NCBI GenBank assembly: GCA_030591685.1
Contig: JAUVAX010000007.1
Span: 20,733 to 84,732 of the forward strand
Source: Pseudobdellovibrionaceae bacterium
GTDB taxonomy: Bacteria > Bdellovibrionota > Bdellovibrionia > Bdellovibrionales > UBA1609
Reading direction: 5' to 3'
Length of the DNA: 64,000 nucleotides
Positions 19,254-29,002 of the stretch are shown here, one piece after another; positions within the stretch are counted from its first letter, which is position 1, and the number at the start of each line of letters is the position of its first letter. The translations under genes and the position numbers were made by a program. The notes under the pieces were generated by a model. It saw only the letters and a list, made by a program, of their open reading frames with translations. It ran no database searches and had not been told where the DNA came from.

Positions 19254-19592
19254 GGGTTGAAACATAATAATTAATTTTCAAGTTTCGGTTAATGGACTTT
19301 TGTTATACGTACTATAAGCTTGATTTTTATTGAAATAAAATAAATTAAAACTGAATAATACATAGTGAATACAGTAAGATAAGCAATTGCCCTTTATGTT
19401 TATCGAGGGGCCAATAGTCAAGAGTCCTCTAGTGAAAAGTCCCTTGTAAAAAAGTCGGTCCAGTTTATAATTTTTAAAATAAAATCCCCTTGCGAAATAC
19501 ACGAGAATCAGTCAGACTTTTATATAGGCAGCATTGACGTCGCCTAAATTGTTAACAGGGTAAACAATAACTTTAAAGGGAAGGGAGCAAGG
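19254..19592. other. Intergenic region between glnD and the LuxR-type gene (339 bp)
   Basis: The AT-rich stretch contains no convincing gene. A 74-codon frame on the minus strand (19278-19502) has no ribosome-binding site and an atypical composition rich in Tyr, Phe and Asn. No terminator hairpin follows glnD. The downstream gene has a good AAGGGAGCAAGG ribosome-binding region at about 19579-19590. I found no promoter with proper spacing. Confidence 0.45.
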
Positions 19593-20000
19593 ATGCTCAG
19601 AGATGTACTAATCCAAAATGGATTATCAAACAGAGAGTCAGAAGTAGCAGAACTAGTAACTAAGGGTCTATCAAACAAAGAAGTTGCTAATCAGCTTTTT
19701 GTTACTGAAAAAACAGTTAAATTTCATTTAACTAATATCTATAAAAAAATGAACGTGAAATCACGCGCTCAGCTTATAGTATGGTGTCTTCCTCATATGG
19801 GTTTTGTTGATACTGAAGAAAGACGTATGGACAATAGAGCCAATCCAGCAGCAGCTCAGGCTCAGCCACAGGTGCCAAATACTATTCCTGCAGGGAGCAC
19901 TATTGTTTCTGAAACCACGAACTTAAACCCTGGTATCGGTAATATTACAAACCGACCTCCTGGAAGTTCAAATAACGAGTCTGGTAGTTCAGTTATATAA
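19593..20000 (+). CDS. Stand-alone LuxR/GerE-type DNA-binding protein
   Basis: The 135-residue protein begins almost directly with a GerE helix-turn-helix (residues about 8-65), with the typical LSNRESEVAELV start, the KEVANQLFVTEKTVKFHL recognition unit and NIYKKMNV helix. It has no receiver or autoinducer-binding domain, so it is an orphan output domain. After residue 75 the sequence is a low-complexity tail rich in Ala, Gln, Pro, Asn, Gly and Ser, likely disordered, with no known family. It is a single-gene transcription unit closed by a strong terminator. Its activity may be set by its amount or by partner proteins contacting the tail. Confidence 0.88.
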   Translation: MLRDVLIQNGLSNRESEVAELVTKGLSNKEVANQLFVTEKTVKFHLTNIYKKMNVKSRAQLIVWCLPHMGFVDTEERRMDNRANPAAAQAQPQVPNTIPAGSTIVSETTNLNPGIGNITNRPPGSSNNESGSSVI

Positions 20001-20023
20001 CAATTGAGATTTTTTCTTAGATT

Positions 20024-20057
20024 AAAAAAGGAAGCCTTTGAGGCTTCCTTTTTTTTT
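20024..20057. terminator. Bidirectional rho-independent terminator
   Basis: An 8-bp perfect stem GGAAGCCT/AGGCTTCC (20030-20037 and 20041-20048) with a TTG loop is flanked by six A on the left and nine T on the right. It can stop transcription on both strands: after the LuxR-type gene on plus and after the XRE-type gene on minus, whose stop codon it abuts. Confidence 0.92.
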
Positions 20058-20313
20058 ATAGAGCGACAACGTGGCCCAGCTCTATGACTTGCGCCTCAAG
20101 GCTGAGTTTTTGATTGAGTTGAGTTTCCACATCAATCCCAATTAGGTTCAATAGATTCATTAAGTCATTACACTTCAGCTGTGTTTGACCATTAAAGAAC
20201 CTATGTATAGTAATGCGCGACACGTCGCATTGCTGTGCTAGTTTTTTCTGGGTGAAGCCCTTGGATTTTGCGATAAGAGCAATCTTTTGAGAGACAGGCA
20301 TTTTCTGGTTCAT
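20056..20313 (-). CDS. XRE-family helix-turn-helix regulator
   Basis: From the start I choose (ATG at 20313, 85 residues) the protein is a small Cro/C1-type DNA-binding protein. A helix-turn-helix with the pattern GFTQKKLAQQCDVSRITIHR lies at about residues 19-38, followed by a short C-terminal helix bundle. The frame stays open to an ATG at 20391, which would add 26 residues. The inner ATG has a good ribosome-binding site (AAGGGG, about 5 bases upstream), and the extra N-terminus does not look like part of the domain. A 9-bp inverted repeat lies 19 bp upstream of this start and could be its own operator. Target genes are unknown. Confidence 0.75.
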   Translation of the reverse strand: MNQKMPVSQKIALIAKSKGFTQKKLAQQCDVSRITIHRFFNGQTQLKCNDLMNLLNLIGIDVETQLNQKLSLEAQVIELGHVVAL

Positions 20314-20331
20314 ATGCACCCCTTTGTTTTG

Positions 20332-20354
20332 TATGGTGGCAAAAGGCCACCATA
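20332..20354. promoter_or_regulatory. Inverted repeat upstream of the XRE gene, possible autoregulatory operator
   Basis: TATGGTGGC (20332-20340) and GCCACCATA (20346-20354) form a perfect 9-bp inverted repeat separated by AAAAG. It lies just before the ribosome-binding site of the XRE gene. A DNA operator or an mRNA hairpin are both possible. The function is inferred from position only. Confidence 0.4.
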
Positions 20355-20488
20355 TGTTATCGAAATCTATGTATTGCATTTCTGATGCCAAGGCATTTTG
20401 ACGCCATTTGTGACATATGTGGTGTTGATTTTATTGGCCGCCCAGCTTTAACTAGAAAAGGCTTAGATTTTCTTTATGGAGATGTAAC

Positions 20489-21508
20489 ATGTTAATAGTA
20501 AACAATAAATTGCCAGAGGGTTTTAGTAAATTAGAGCCTTATGAACTTCATCAGCATTTTAAAAGCTTAGATATCGTTGAATTAAATGGGGTCAACCCCC
20601 ACTTAAACCCCCTTATTTTAAGCTTAATGCTTCATGGGAATGAGCCGGCGGGCTTAAGAGCCATTCAAAATATTATGGATAAGTATGAAGGGGGCCAATC
20701 ATTACCCCGGCCAGTTGTGTTACTTATAGGTAATGTAGATGCCGCAAGAGACTCCGTACGAATGTTAGAGGGGTCGATTGATTATAATAGAATTTGGAAG
20801 AGAAGGTCTAACTCCCTCATTGAACATAAAGCCGAGCAGATATTAAATCACTTTAAATCAAAAACCCCTTTTGCTGTCATTGATATACATAATAATACGG
20901 GCTCAAACCCAGCTTATGGATGCTTTAATAAACTATCGATAGTTAATGGACATCTTGCGAGGTTATTTAGTGAAACTTCCGTTTATTTTACAAACCCCGA
21001 TACTACCCTAAGTGTGGCGTGCTGTGCTTTTTGCCCAGCCCTAACTGTTGAGTGCGGCTTGCCTGGAGACATAAGCGCTGAAAAAAGGGCATTTAATTTA
21101 ATTAATGAACTTCTTAACCGTGAAAGTTTAAGTAAGAGCCCTCTTTTAGACTCTGAACTGACTATTTATCATAGCTACGCTATTATTAGAGTTCCTAAAA
21201 ACTGTACGATTAGTTTTAGCCCAAACGCGGATACAGACTTTTATTTTAAAGAGAATTTAGATTTCTATAACTTTAAAACACTTAAATTTGGTGAAACTAT
21301 AGGATATAGAAACAACCCTGAGGTCAAATTACAAATAGTAGGCGTTAAAGAAGAGGACTTATCAGATGATTTTTTTGACTACATAGGAAAAAAAATAACC
21401 GTCAAAAAGGCATTTATTCCCTCAATGTTAACTTGTAATACTCGAATTATAAGTCAAGACTGCCTGGGGTATATCATGGAGTCCTATAGTGTTGAGATGC
21501 TGAAGTGA
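20489..21508 (+). CDS. Succinylglutamate desuccinylase/aspartoacylase family zinc hydrolase
   Basis: The 339-residue protein has the M14-like aspartoacylase signature. HGNE at residues 49-52 gives two zinc ligands (His49, Glu52). DYNR at about 98-101 contributes substrate binding. DIHNNTG contains the third ligand His134, and a downstream VECG (about residue 190) supplies the catalytic glutamate. Enzymes of this family remove acyl groups from N-acyl amino acids or trim peptide ends. No arginine-succinyltransferase genes are nearby, so it is probably not AstE in the AST pathway. The substrate is unknown. Its ribosome-binding site is GGAG, 8 bases before the ATG. Confidence 0.82.
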   Translation: MLIVNNKLPEGFSKLEPYELHQHFKSLDIVELNGVNPHLNPLILSLMLHGNEPAGLRAIQNIMDKYEGGQSLPRPVVLLIGNVDAARDSVRMLEGSIDYNRIWKRRSNSLIEHKAEQILNHFKSKTPFAVIDIHNNTGSNPAYGCFNKLSIVNGHLARLFSETSVYFTNPDTTLSVACCAFCPALTVECGLPGDISAEKRAFNLINELLNRESLSKSPLLDSELTIYHSYAIIRVPKNCTISFSPNADTDFYFKENLDFYNFKTLKFGETIGYRNNPEVKLQIVGVKEEDLSDDFFDYIGKKITVKKAFIPSMLTCNTRIISQDCLGYIMESYSVEMLK

Positions 21509-21589
21509 CTCACATTTGCTTTAGAATAATAAGTTGTTTTTACAAAAAATAAGCCAGAGCAAAACACTACCTTAAGCGCAACAGTGACA

Positions 21590-22852
21590 TTAGGCTAAAA
21601 ATGAGCCCCATTTATTAAGCTGCTGAGTTGTGAGGTGAGCATAAACAAGTGTGCCGTTAGAGGCCTGTTCTTTTTTATTTATTTTTGATTCCCGAGCTAA
21701 TTCAAAAATTAAATCCTGATTAATAATCGGAAAGTAAAGCTCATATTCTTCAGTGAGTGACAAATAGCCATCGGTCAGAATAGTTTTTAATTTGTCGATG
21801 CCTTCATTATTTTTTGCACTAATAAAGGCTCGAGGGTGGATTTTGACTTTGTATTGGGAGTGAGGAGGGGCTACGTCTAACTTATTAAAAACAGAGATGA
21901 TAGGCTTATTGTCCCATGCAAACTCTTTAATTAAATTCTCAACGACCTCTATTTGTTGCTCCATCTGTGGGCTAGCAAGGTCTATGACATGAATAAGGAT
22001 GTCAGCATCCCCAGACTCCTCGAGCGTAGCTTTAAAGGCCTCTATGAGTTGAGTGGGTAGCTTTCTGATAAAACCAACAGTATCAGTTATTAGGGCGTCC
22101 CCGAGGCTTGGTAAATAAAACTTTCTTGTTGTAGGGTCTAATGTTGCAAAGAGTTGGTCTTTAGATAAGACTTTAGAGCTTGTTAACAGGTTTAAGAGGG
22201 TGCTTTTCCCTGAATTTGTATAGCCAATGAGGGCAAAGCTAGGGATTTTACTTCGTCTTCTTTTGGCTCTGTGTTGACGTCTATGGCGGCTGACATTTTT
22301 AAGTTTTGCACGAATGAGTTTGATTTTATTATGTATAACTCGGCGGTCAAGTTCTAAGGCCTTTTCTCCAGGGCCTCTTGTTCCAATTCCGCCGGCAAGC
22401 CTTGATAGGGACCCTAGCCAACCCCCCACCATTCGTGGCAGTTGATCAGACATTTGAGCTAATTCAACCTGCAGCTTTCCTTCATAAGTTTGAGCTCTTT
22501 GAGCAAAAATATCTAAAATGAGTTGGCTGCGATCAATGACTCTCAAGCTCCACTTTTTTTCAAGATTTCTGATTTGAACACCTGATAGGCTGTGGTCAAC
22601 AACGACAAGTTGTGCCTCTGTGCTTTGGCAAAGTTCTGTAAGTTCATCGACCTTTCCGCTGCCAATGAAGGTTGCTGGGGTATATTTTTCGAGGACCTGA
22701 ACAATGCTCCCAACCACTTCGCCGCCAGCGGTGTGTACGAGGTCCTCAAGTTCTAAAAGACTGTCTTTAATTTCAGAGTACGAGTCTTTTTTTAAACCGA
22801 CACCTAAAATAATGACTTGTTCTTTTGATTTTGAATTTTTGTCAATCAGCAA
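21590..22852 (-). CDS. hflX: Ribosome-associated GTPase HflX
   Basis: HflX binds the 50S subunit and splits stalled ribosomes under stress. The 420-residue protein has the N-terminal HflX domain with a GSGKVDEL motif (about 64-71) and the GGxGTRGPGE loop at about 154-163. The G domain has G1 GYTNSGKST at 210-218, the DTVGF G3 motif and the NKLD G4 motif. It starts with TTG at 22852, supported by an AAGGAG ribosome-binding site 5 bases upstream. It lies only 17 bp downstream of maeB, so the two are probably one transcript. Confidence 0.94.
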   Translation of the reverse strand: MLIDKNSKSKEQVIILGVGLKKDSYSEIKDSLLELEDLVHTAGGEVVGSIVQVLEKYTPATFIGSGKVDELTELCQSTEAQLVVVDHSLSGVQIRNLEKKWSLRVIDRSQLILDIFAQRAQTYEGKLQVELAQMSDQLPRMVGGWLGSLSRLAGGIGTRGPGEKALELDRRVIHNKIKLIRAKLKNVSRHRRQHRAKRRRSKIPSFALIGYTNSGKSTLLNLLTSSKVLSKDQLFATLDPTTRKFYLPSLGDALITDTVGFIRKLPTQLIEAFKATLEESGDADILIHVIDLASPQMEQQIEVVENLIKEFAWDNKPIISVFNKLDVAPPHSQYKVKIHPRAFISAKNNEGIDKLKTILTDGYLSLTEEYELYFPIINQDLIFELARESKINKKEQASNGTLVYAHLTTQQLNKWGSFLA

Positions 22853-22869
22853 CGAGGCTCCTTACTAGC

Positions 22870-25164
22870 TTACTTTTTTTTCTGGTGATGCTGGTAAGAG
22901 ACCTGGCACTGAAGCGCTGTTAATACACACGTATTTATAACGTCCTCAACAGTACCTGTTCGTTGTAGCACATTGGCAGGTTTTTCAAGGCCTACTAAAA
23001 AGGGGCCTAAAACCTCAGCATCGCCGAGTTGTTGAACTAGTTTATACCCAGAGTTTCCAGCATCAAGGTTGGGGAATATCAGTATATTGGCCCCCCCTTT
23101 TATTTTACAAAAAGGAAATACAGAGTCAGAAATATTTGGGTTAATCGCCGTGTCTACCTGCATTTCACCGTCAACAATTAAAGAAGGGTACAGTTTTTTA
23201 ACAATACGTGCCGCCTCATTCATTTTTTTAGAACTTTCATGGTTTGCCGTAAAGTTAGAGTAACTGATCATAGCGATTCGAGGTTGAATTTTAAAATAAG
23301 ATGCAATTTTAGATACATGTATGGCTATTGTAGCTAGTTGTTCAGCTGTGGGGTTAATATTAACAGTCGTATCGGCAAAAAATAACATTTTACCTTTCCA
23401 GAGCACTATGTTTAAGCCCGAAGCTAAATGAGTTTTCCCCGACTCAATAATTTGAAATATAGGCTTTACACAGTCTGCATAGTTTCTTGAGGCTCCTGAA
23501 ATAACTCCATCAGCATCCCCATTTCGGACCATCATAGCCGCAAAATAATGGGGGTCAGACATGAGCCTTTCGGCCTCATACCACATAACTCCACGGCGCT
23601 TTCTGAGTTGGTAAAAGCTCTCTACATACTCTTCAAATTTAGGGTGAGAGGTGGATTGAATTATTTTTGTGTTACCAAGGCCATTGATTTCAAGCTCATC
23701 GAGTTTTTTATCAATAGCATCTTGGTAGCCAATAATAATAGGCTCTACAATATCCTCATCAATAATTGTTTTGATGGCCTTTAATATTCGAGGGCTTCGC
23801 CCTTCGGGGAAAACAATGATTGGCTTTCTCCCTTTTTTTGTCTTATTAGTGAGCTTTACTCGATTAATTGTATTTCGAATAAACCCTCTTTTAAATCCCT
23901 GTCGTTGTTCAAGTTGCTCTTCGTACATAACAAAGTCTTTAATGGGTTTTTGAGAAACACCAGAGTCCATGGCCGCCTTAGCCACCGCTGAGGAGACTTT
24001 GACTAAAACCCTAGGGTCAAAGGGTTTAGGGATTATATAATCTGGTCCAAAAGAGAATTGTTTATTAGAGTAGGCGGCTGAAACGCTATCTGGAACATCC
24101 TCTCTGGCAAGGGTTGCAATGGCCTGAAGGGCTGCCATTTTCATTTCTTCATTAATTTTTGTAGCATGAACGTCTAATGCGCCTCTAAAAATAAAGGGAA
24201 ACCCCAAGACATTATTCACTTGGTTAGGGTAGTCGCTTCGGCCGGTGGCAATGATGACGTCATCTCTTGTTTTGCGGGCTAATTTGGGGTCGATTTCAGG
24301 GTTTGGATTAGCCATGGCAAATACGATTGGTTTTTTGGCCATAGTTTTGAGCATTTCAGCTGTTAGAGCACCAGCGACACTTAAGCCTACAAAAACATCA
24401 GCCCCCTTAAGCGCATCAGCAAGCGTTCTATGCTTTGTTTTAATTGCAAATTGCTCTTTATATTTATTTAAATCATTTCTATCAGAATGAATGACGCCTT
24501 TAGAGTCGCACATAATTAAATTTTTATTTAAAACCCCTAATTTTTTAAAAAGCTTGGCGCAAGATATGGCCGCAGCGCCAGCCCCATTAAAAACAACCTT
24601 TACGCTTTTTGCTTTTTTCTTAGTAATAAGAAGTGAATTTACCAGGGCTGCTGCCGAAATAATAGCAGTGCCATGTTGGTCATCGTGAAACACAGGTATT
24701 TTGAGTTCTTTAATGAGGGTTTCCTCAATTTCAAAACACTCTGGAGCTTTTATGTCTTCTAAATTAATGCCACCAAAGGTGGGCTCTAAGGCTTTTACTA
24801 CGTTAATAAAGTCTTTAGGTGAGTTTGCATTGAGTTCAATATCAAAAACATCGATGTCTGCAAATTGCTTAAAAAGCACACCTTTTCCCTCCATGACAGG
24901 TTTCCCAGCAAGGGGGCCGATGTTTCCCAGCCCTAAAACGGCAGTGCCGTTAGTGATAACTCCAACAAGGTTACCCTTTGCAGTGTAATCATAGGCTTTT
25001 GCAGGGTCTTTAAAGATTTCATTACAAGGGGCAGCAACTCCAGGGGAGTAAGCGAGCGAGAGGGATTCCTCGGTATTGCACTCTTTACTGCTGATAACGG
25101 TGACCTTACCGGGTTTGCCTTTGGAGTGATATTCAAGAGCTTGTTTTTGAAATTTTTTATTCAT
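22870..25164 (-). CDS. maeB: NADP-dependent malic enzyme with C-terminal phosphotransacetylase-like domain
   Basis: This 764-residue protein has the MaeB layout. The N-terminal malic enzyme half (about 1-420) has SPGVAAPC near the start, a FHDDQHGTA metal and substrate segment and a Rossmann GAGAAAIS motif. The C-terminal half (about 440-760) resembles phosphotransacetylase and usually acts as an acetyl-CoA-sensitive regulatory domain. It decarboxylates malate to pyruvate and makes NADPH. The length matches the family (about 760). It is the first gene of a two-gene unit with hflX. Fatty-acid oxidation genes start divergently 183 bp away, consistent with a C2/C4 metabolic context. Confidence 0.95.
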   Translation of the reverse strand: MNKKFQKQALEYHSKGKPGKVTVISSKECNTEESLSLAYSPGVAAPCNEIFKDPAKAYDYTAKGNLVGVITNGTAVLGLGNIGPLAGKPVMEGKGVLFKQFADIDVFDIELNANSPKDFINVVKALEPTFGGINLEDIKAPECFEIEETLIKELKIPVFHDDQHGTAIISAAALVNSLLITKKKAKSVKVVFNGAGAAAISCAKLFKKLGVLNKNLIMCDSKGVIHSDRNDLNKYKEQFAIKTKHRTLADALKGADVFVGLSVAGALTAEMLKTMAKKPIVFAMANPNPEIDPKLARKTRDDVIIATGRSDYPNQVNNVLGFPFIFRGALDVHATKINEEMKMAALQAIATLAREDVPDSVSAAYSNKQFSFGPDYIIPKPFDPRVLVKVSSAVAKAAMDSGVSQKPIKDFVMYEEQLEQRQGFKRGFIRNTINRVKLTNKTKKGRKPIIVFPEGRSPRILKAIKTIIDEDIVEPIIIGYQDAIDKKLDELEINGLGNTKIIQSTSHPKFEEYVESFYQLRKRRGVMWYEAERLMSDPHYFAAMMVRNGDADGVISGASRNYADCVKPIFQIIESGKTHLASGLNIVLWKGKMLFFADTTVNINPTAEQLATIAIHVSKIASYFKIQPRIAMISYSNFTANHESSKKMNEAARIVKKLYPSLIVDGEMQVDTAINPNISDSVFPFCKIKGGANILIFPNLDAGNSGYKLVQQLGDAEVLGPFLVGLEKPANVLQRTGTVEDVINTCVLTALQCQVSYQHHQKKK

Positions 25165-25347
25165 AGCTGAGCCTTTTAAAAAATTAGAGTTATAGTAAAA
25201 AGATAAATGATATTTTATTTTTAGTGGTCAAGTTAACTGCCAGAGAGTAACATGTAAAAGTAAAAAAAAAAGTAGGGTATGTTGCTGCATATAAACAATT
25301 TTGATAAAACAGTGCAGACTCATCGCAACATGAAACAGAGGTAAAAA

Positions 25348-26646
25348 GTGTTACAGGCTCGTGACGTTGTTATTGTCGAAGGAATCAGAACACCCTTTGT
25401 CAAATCGGGAGCGCAGTTTAAAAATGTACACCCTGTACTACTTGGTCAAATAGCTCTGAAAGAGCTACTCTTTAAAACAGGCATCCCCGTAGAGAGCATA
25501 GATGAGGTTATAATAGGCAATACTGGAAACCCCGCTGACGCTGCTAACTTATCTAGAGTTATAGCCCTGCGCTCTGGTCTGCCACTATCAGTCCCTGCGT
25601 TTACGGTGCATAGAAACTGTGCATCGGCATTAGAGAGTGTTTCTTGTGCCTATGAGCGAATAAAATCAGGAACAATGGATACTATTTTAGCTGGAGGCAC
25701 CGAAAATATGTCCCAGTTGCCACTTTTGTTTAGTAAATCTTTCCAAAATGTATTTGGTGAGGTTGTTTTTTCTAAAACAATAGCTCAAAAGCTGAAAGCC
25801 TTAATGAAATTTCAGTTGAAGTGTTTAAAGCCAAGGTTTTCATTGTTAGAGGGTTTAACCGACCCATTTAGTGGCCTTAGTATGGGCAAAACAGCTGAAA
25901 ACCTTGCCAATGAATTCAGCATTAGTAGGTATGAGCAAGATGAATTTGCAACACGCAGTCATAACAGAGCGATTGAGGCTGTAAACTCAGGCCGCTTGGG
26001 TGATGAAATTGTGCCCGTCTATGTTTCCCCAGATTATAAACAAGTGGTCTCAGGTGACATAGGCCCCCGAGAGGGTCAATCAGTCGAGAAGCTCTCTAAA
26101 TTAAAACCTTATTTTGATAAAAAAAATGGTTCTGTTACTGTTGGCAACTCATGCCCTATTACTGATGGGGCCGCTATGCTTTTAATTATGAGTCGCGAAA
26201 GGGCACAAAGTTTAGGCCTAAAACCTCTGGTTAAAATTAGGTCATATGCTTTTGCCGGTTTAGAACCTGAAAAAATGGGACTAGGCCCCGTGTTTGCAAC
26301 TCCTATTGCACTTAAAAGAGCCGGCTTAACTTTAAAGGATATTGGTTTAATAGAGCTCAATGAGGCGTTTTCAGCACAAGTTTTAGCTTGTAAAAGGGCT
26401 TTTGAAAGTGACCAATTTGCACAAGAAAACTTAAACTTAAGTCAAAAAATAGGTGAAGTGGACCCTGACAAGTTAAATGTCAATGGTGGTGCCATAGCTT
26501 TAGGTCACCCTGTGGGGGCTACGGGCACTCGGCTTATTGTAACATTAGCAAAAGAGATGTGTAGAAGAGATGTTCAATTTGGGTTAGCAACACTTTGTAT
26601 CGGTGGCGGTCAGGGTGGGGCAATGATTCTAGAAAGAGAGGGTTAA
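25348..26646 (+). CDS. fadA: Acetyl-CoA acyltransferase (thiolase), beta-oxidation
   Basis: The 432-residue thiolase cleaves 3-ketoacyl-CoA to acetyl-CoA and a shortened acyl-CoA. The nucleophile is Cys91 in the HRNCAS motif. His387 lies in GHPVGATG, and the second cysteine Cys417 in CIGGGQG. The start codon is GTG at 25348, because the nearby ATG at 25330 is closed by a stop after four codons, and AGAGG precedes the GTG. The length fits the longer FadI-type thiolases. The next gene starts 1 bp after its stop, giving an operon with the hydratase/dehydrogenase. Confidence 0.93.
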   Translation: MLQARDVVIVEGIRTPFVKSGAQFKNVHPVLLGQIALKELLFKTGIPVESIDEVIIGNTGNPADAANLSRVIALRSGLPLSVPAFTVHRNCASALESVSCAYERIKSGTMDTILAGGTENMSQLPLLFSKSFQNVFGEVVFSKTIAQKLKALMKFQLKCLKPRFSLLEGLTDPFSGLSMGKTAENLANEFSISRYEQDEFATRSHNRAIEAVNSGRLGDEIVPVYVSPDYKQVVSGDIGPREGQSVEKLSKLKPYFDKKNGSVTVGNSCPITDGAAMLLIMSRERAQSLGLKPLVKIRSYAFAGLEPEKMGLGPVFATPIALKRAGLTLKDIGLIELNEAFSAQVLACKRAFESDQFAQENLNLSQKIGEVDPDKLNVNGGAIALGHPVGATGTRLIVTLAKEMCRRDVQFGLATLCIGGGQGGAMILEREG

Positions 26647-26647
26647 A

Positions 26648-28792
26648 GTGGAAAAGGTTTTTAAGATAATTGATAAAGAGGGCGTCGCACTTGTAGAAAT
26701 TGATTTAAAGGGCGAGAAGGTGAATAAATTAAATGCTGATGTTATGGCTCAACTTAAAGAGGTTATCGCAGAGTTAAAGGTTTCAACGTTTAAAGCGGTT
26801 GTGTTTATATCTAGAAAAAAGAATATTTTCATTGCAGGAGCTGATATTGATGAAATCAAAAAAATAAATAAAAAAGAAGATTTCATGAAGGTTCTTATTG
26901 ATGCCCATGAAGTATTTAATGCTCTTGAGAGCTTACCGATGCCAACGATTTCAGCTATTCATGGGGCCTGTATGGGCGGAGGGGCCGAGTTTGCTCTTTC
27001 CTGTAATTACCGCATGAGTACAGATGATAAAAAAACAAAAATTGGCTTACCAGAAGTGCAGCTAGGCATTATACCAGGATTTGGTGGTTGCATTAGGCTC
27101 CCCAGGCTTATTGGCTTGCCCGCGTCTTTAGATATCATTTTAGCAGGCAAATCGGTGATCTCAAAAAAAGCAAAAAAAATAGGACTTGTTGACCAAGTGG
27201 TACCGGTTGATCAACTAGAGTCAAAAGCGCTTAAATGGGCCCAAGAAGTTTCAACTCATAAAAATGCCCGGTTAAATACTTATAAGCCTAAATCTATAAT
27301 GGATAAGTTTTTAAATTCTGCTCCGGGGCGAATAGTTGTTTTTAATCAAGCTAAAAAATCAGTTCTTAAACAATCCAAAGGTTTTTATCCGGCGCCTTTA
27401 AGAGCTCTAGACGTAATAAAAAAAACATATGCTTCAAAAAACTTTAGCAAATCCCTAGATATAGAGGCTAAAGCTTTTAGTGAGGTGGCAACAACTGAAG
27501 TGAGTCGTCACTTAATCAATCTTTTTTACATGCTAGAGGCCGTGAAAAAAAACACAGGCGTCGAGAGTGCCGATGTTAAACCTAGAGACATTAAAAAAAT
27601 GGGAGTCTTAGGGGCAGGGGTCATGGGGGGCGGTATTGCTTACATCGGTGCAGACAAGGGTGTTGATGTGCGAATGAAGGACCTTACCCACGATGCCATA
27701 GCTAAAGGCTACAAGGCCGCCAGTGATATATGGAAAAAGAAACTTAATCGAAGACGGCTCACGGCCTATGAGTTTGAAAAAAAAATGAGTCATGTCTCTG
27801 GAACTTTAGACTACTCTGGGTTTAGTTCAATGGATCTTGTGGTCGAAGCCATAGTTGAGGACATGGGGATAAAAAAATCAGTTATTTCTGAGGTGGCACA
27901 AAAATGTAAACCTCAATGTATTATTGCTACAAACACATCATCCTTAAGTGTAAATGAAATGGCAGAGGCTCACCCTCGTCCCGAGTACTTTGCAGGGATG
28001 CATTTTTTTAATCCGGTTGATAAAATGCCTTTAGTTGAAGTCATAAGAGGTGTTAAAACTAGTGATGAAACTATAGCTACTATATTTTCGCTGGCTAAAA
28101 AAATGGGGAAAACACCTGTTGTTGTAAAAGATGGCCCTGGCTTTTTAGTCAATCGACTCTTGTTGCCATTACTTTCAGAGGCTTTATTTTTACTCGAAGA
28201 GGGTGCTGATATAAAAAGTGTGGATCACTATTATACCCACGAATTTGGAATGCCCATGGGTCCTTTTAGGCTTATGGATGAAGTAGGTCTTGATGTGTGT
28301 GTTAAAGTGTTAAAGAGTTTTAAAAAATCATTAGGTGAAAGAATAGAAATATCAGAGCTTGCTGGAAAATTTGAAGGCACCGGAAGGCTGGGTCATAAAA
28401 ATAAAAAAGGCTTTTATTGTTATGATGAAAGGGGCAAAGCCACCAAGGTAGACGAAACTGTGTATGCCGATTTGGGGCTAAAACTTCCAAAAGGAGGACA
28501 CAGCTCTAAAGAGTGTATAGAGAGAGGGGTCATGCAAATGATTAACGAGGCTTCTCGGGCCTTAAAAGAAGATCATATTGTGAACACTCCTGAAGAATGT
28601 GATTTGGCCATGATTATGGGGACGGGATTCCCCCCTTTTCGCGGTGGGCTTTTAAGGTATGCCGATAGTCTGGGCACTGAGTATATTGTACAAAAATTAG
28701 AAGAGTATCACTCTCGGCTGGGTATTCGATTTAAGCCCTCAGATAGTATAATAAGAATGTCTAAAAATAAGACAACTTTTTATGCTAATTAG
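26648..28792 (+). CDS. fadB: Bifunctional enoyl-CoA hydratase/3-hydroxyacyl-CoA dehydrogenase
   Basis: The 714-residue protein performs the two middle steps of beta-oxidation. The N-terminal crotonase domain (about 1-200) has the GACMGGGAEFAL oxyanion-hole segment and the GLPEVQLGIIPGFGG catalytic stretch. From about residue 317 an NAD-binding domain begins with GVLGAGVMGGG, followed by a FFNPVDKMPLVEV motif and C-terminal dehydrogenase domains containing the FLVNRLL segment. It starts with GTG. It could be named fadJ as well as fadB, since sequence reading alone does not separate the aerobic and anaerobic types. It is directly coupled to the thiolase gene. Confidence 0.93.
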   Translation: MEKVFKIIDKEGVALVEIDLKGEKVNKLNADVMAQLKEVIAELKVSTFKAVVFISRKKNIFIAGADIDEIKKINKKEDFMKVLIDAHEVFNALESLPMPTISAIHGACMGGGAEFALSCNYRMSTDDKKTKIGLPEVQLGIIPGFGGCIRLPRLIGLPASLDIILAGKSVISKKAKKIGLVDQVVPVDQLESKALKWAQEVSTHKNARLNTYKPKSIMDKFLNSAPGRIVVFNQAKKSVLKQSKGFYPAPLRALDVIKKTYASKNFSKSLDIEAKAFSEVATTEVSRHLINLFYMLEAVKKNTGVESADVKPRDIKKMGVLGAGVMGGGIAYIGADKGVDVRMKDLTHDAIAKGYKAASDIWKKKLNRRRLTAYEFEKKMSHVSGTLDYSGFSSMDLVVEAIVEDMGIKKSVISEVAQKCKPQCIIATNTSSLSVNEMAEAHPRPEYFAGMHFFNPVDKMPLVEVIRGVKTSDETIATIFSLAKKMGKTPVVVKDGPGFLVNRLLLPLLSEALFLLEEGADIKSVDHYYTHEFGMPMGPFRLMDEVGLDVCVKVLKSFKKSLGERIEISELAGKFEGTGRLGHKNKKGFYCYDERGKATKVDETVYADLGLKLPKGGHSSKECIERGVMQMINEASRALKEDHIVNTPEECDLAMIMGTGFPPFRGGLLRYADSLGTEYIVQKLEEYHSRLGIRFKPSDSIIRMSKNKTTFYAN

Positions 28793-29002
28793 TACTATGA
28801 TAGGGCGCTTCACTTTACGCCCAAGAGAGTCGCTATTGTATGTCAGGCGGTACGACCTAGGTTTGCGGATATAAAATATCATTTTGTAACAATCTGCTGT
28901 CACTAAAGTTTAGTTATATTCATCTGAATTTTTAGTCAGAGGCTATATATATTTAAAATTAGATATTATCAGCGCCGATAGGTTTCTTGTAAGGTGTAGA
29001 TA

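Noticed and set aside
19278..19502. 74-codon minus-strand frame as a gene
   Set aside because: No ribosome-binding site and composition unlike the real genes.
25279..25331. ATGTTGC/GCAACAT inverted repeat before the thiolase gene as a fatty-acid regulator site
   Set aside because: The 39-bp spacing is too wide for a usual operator and no regulator is adjacent.
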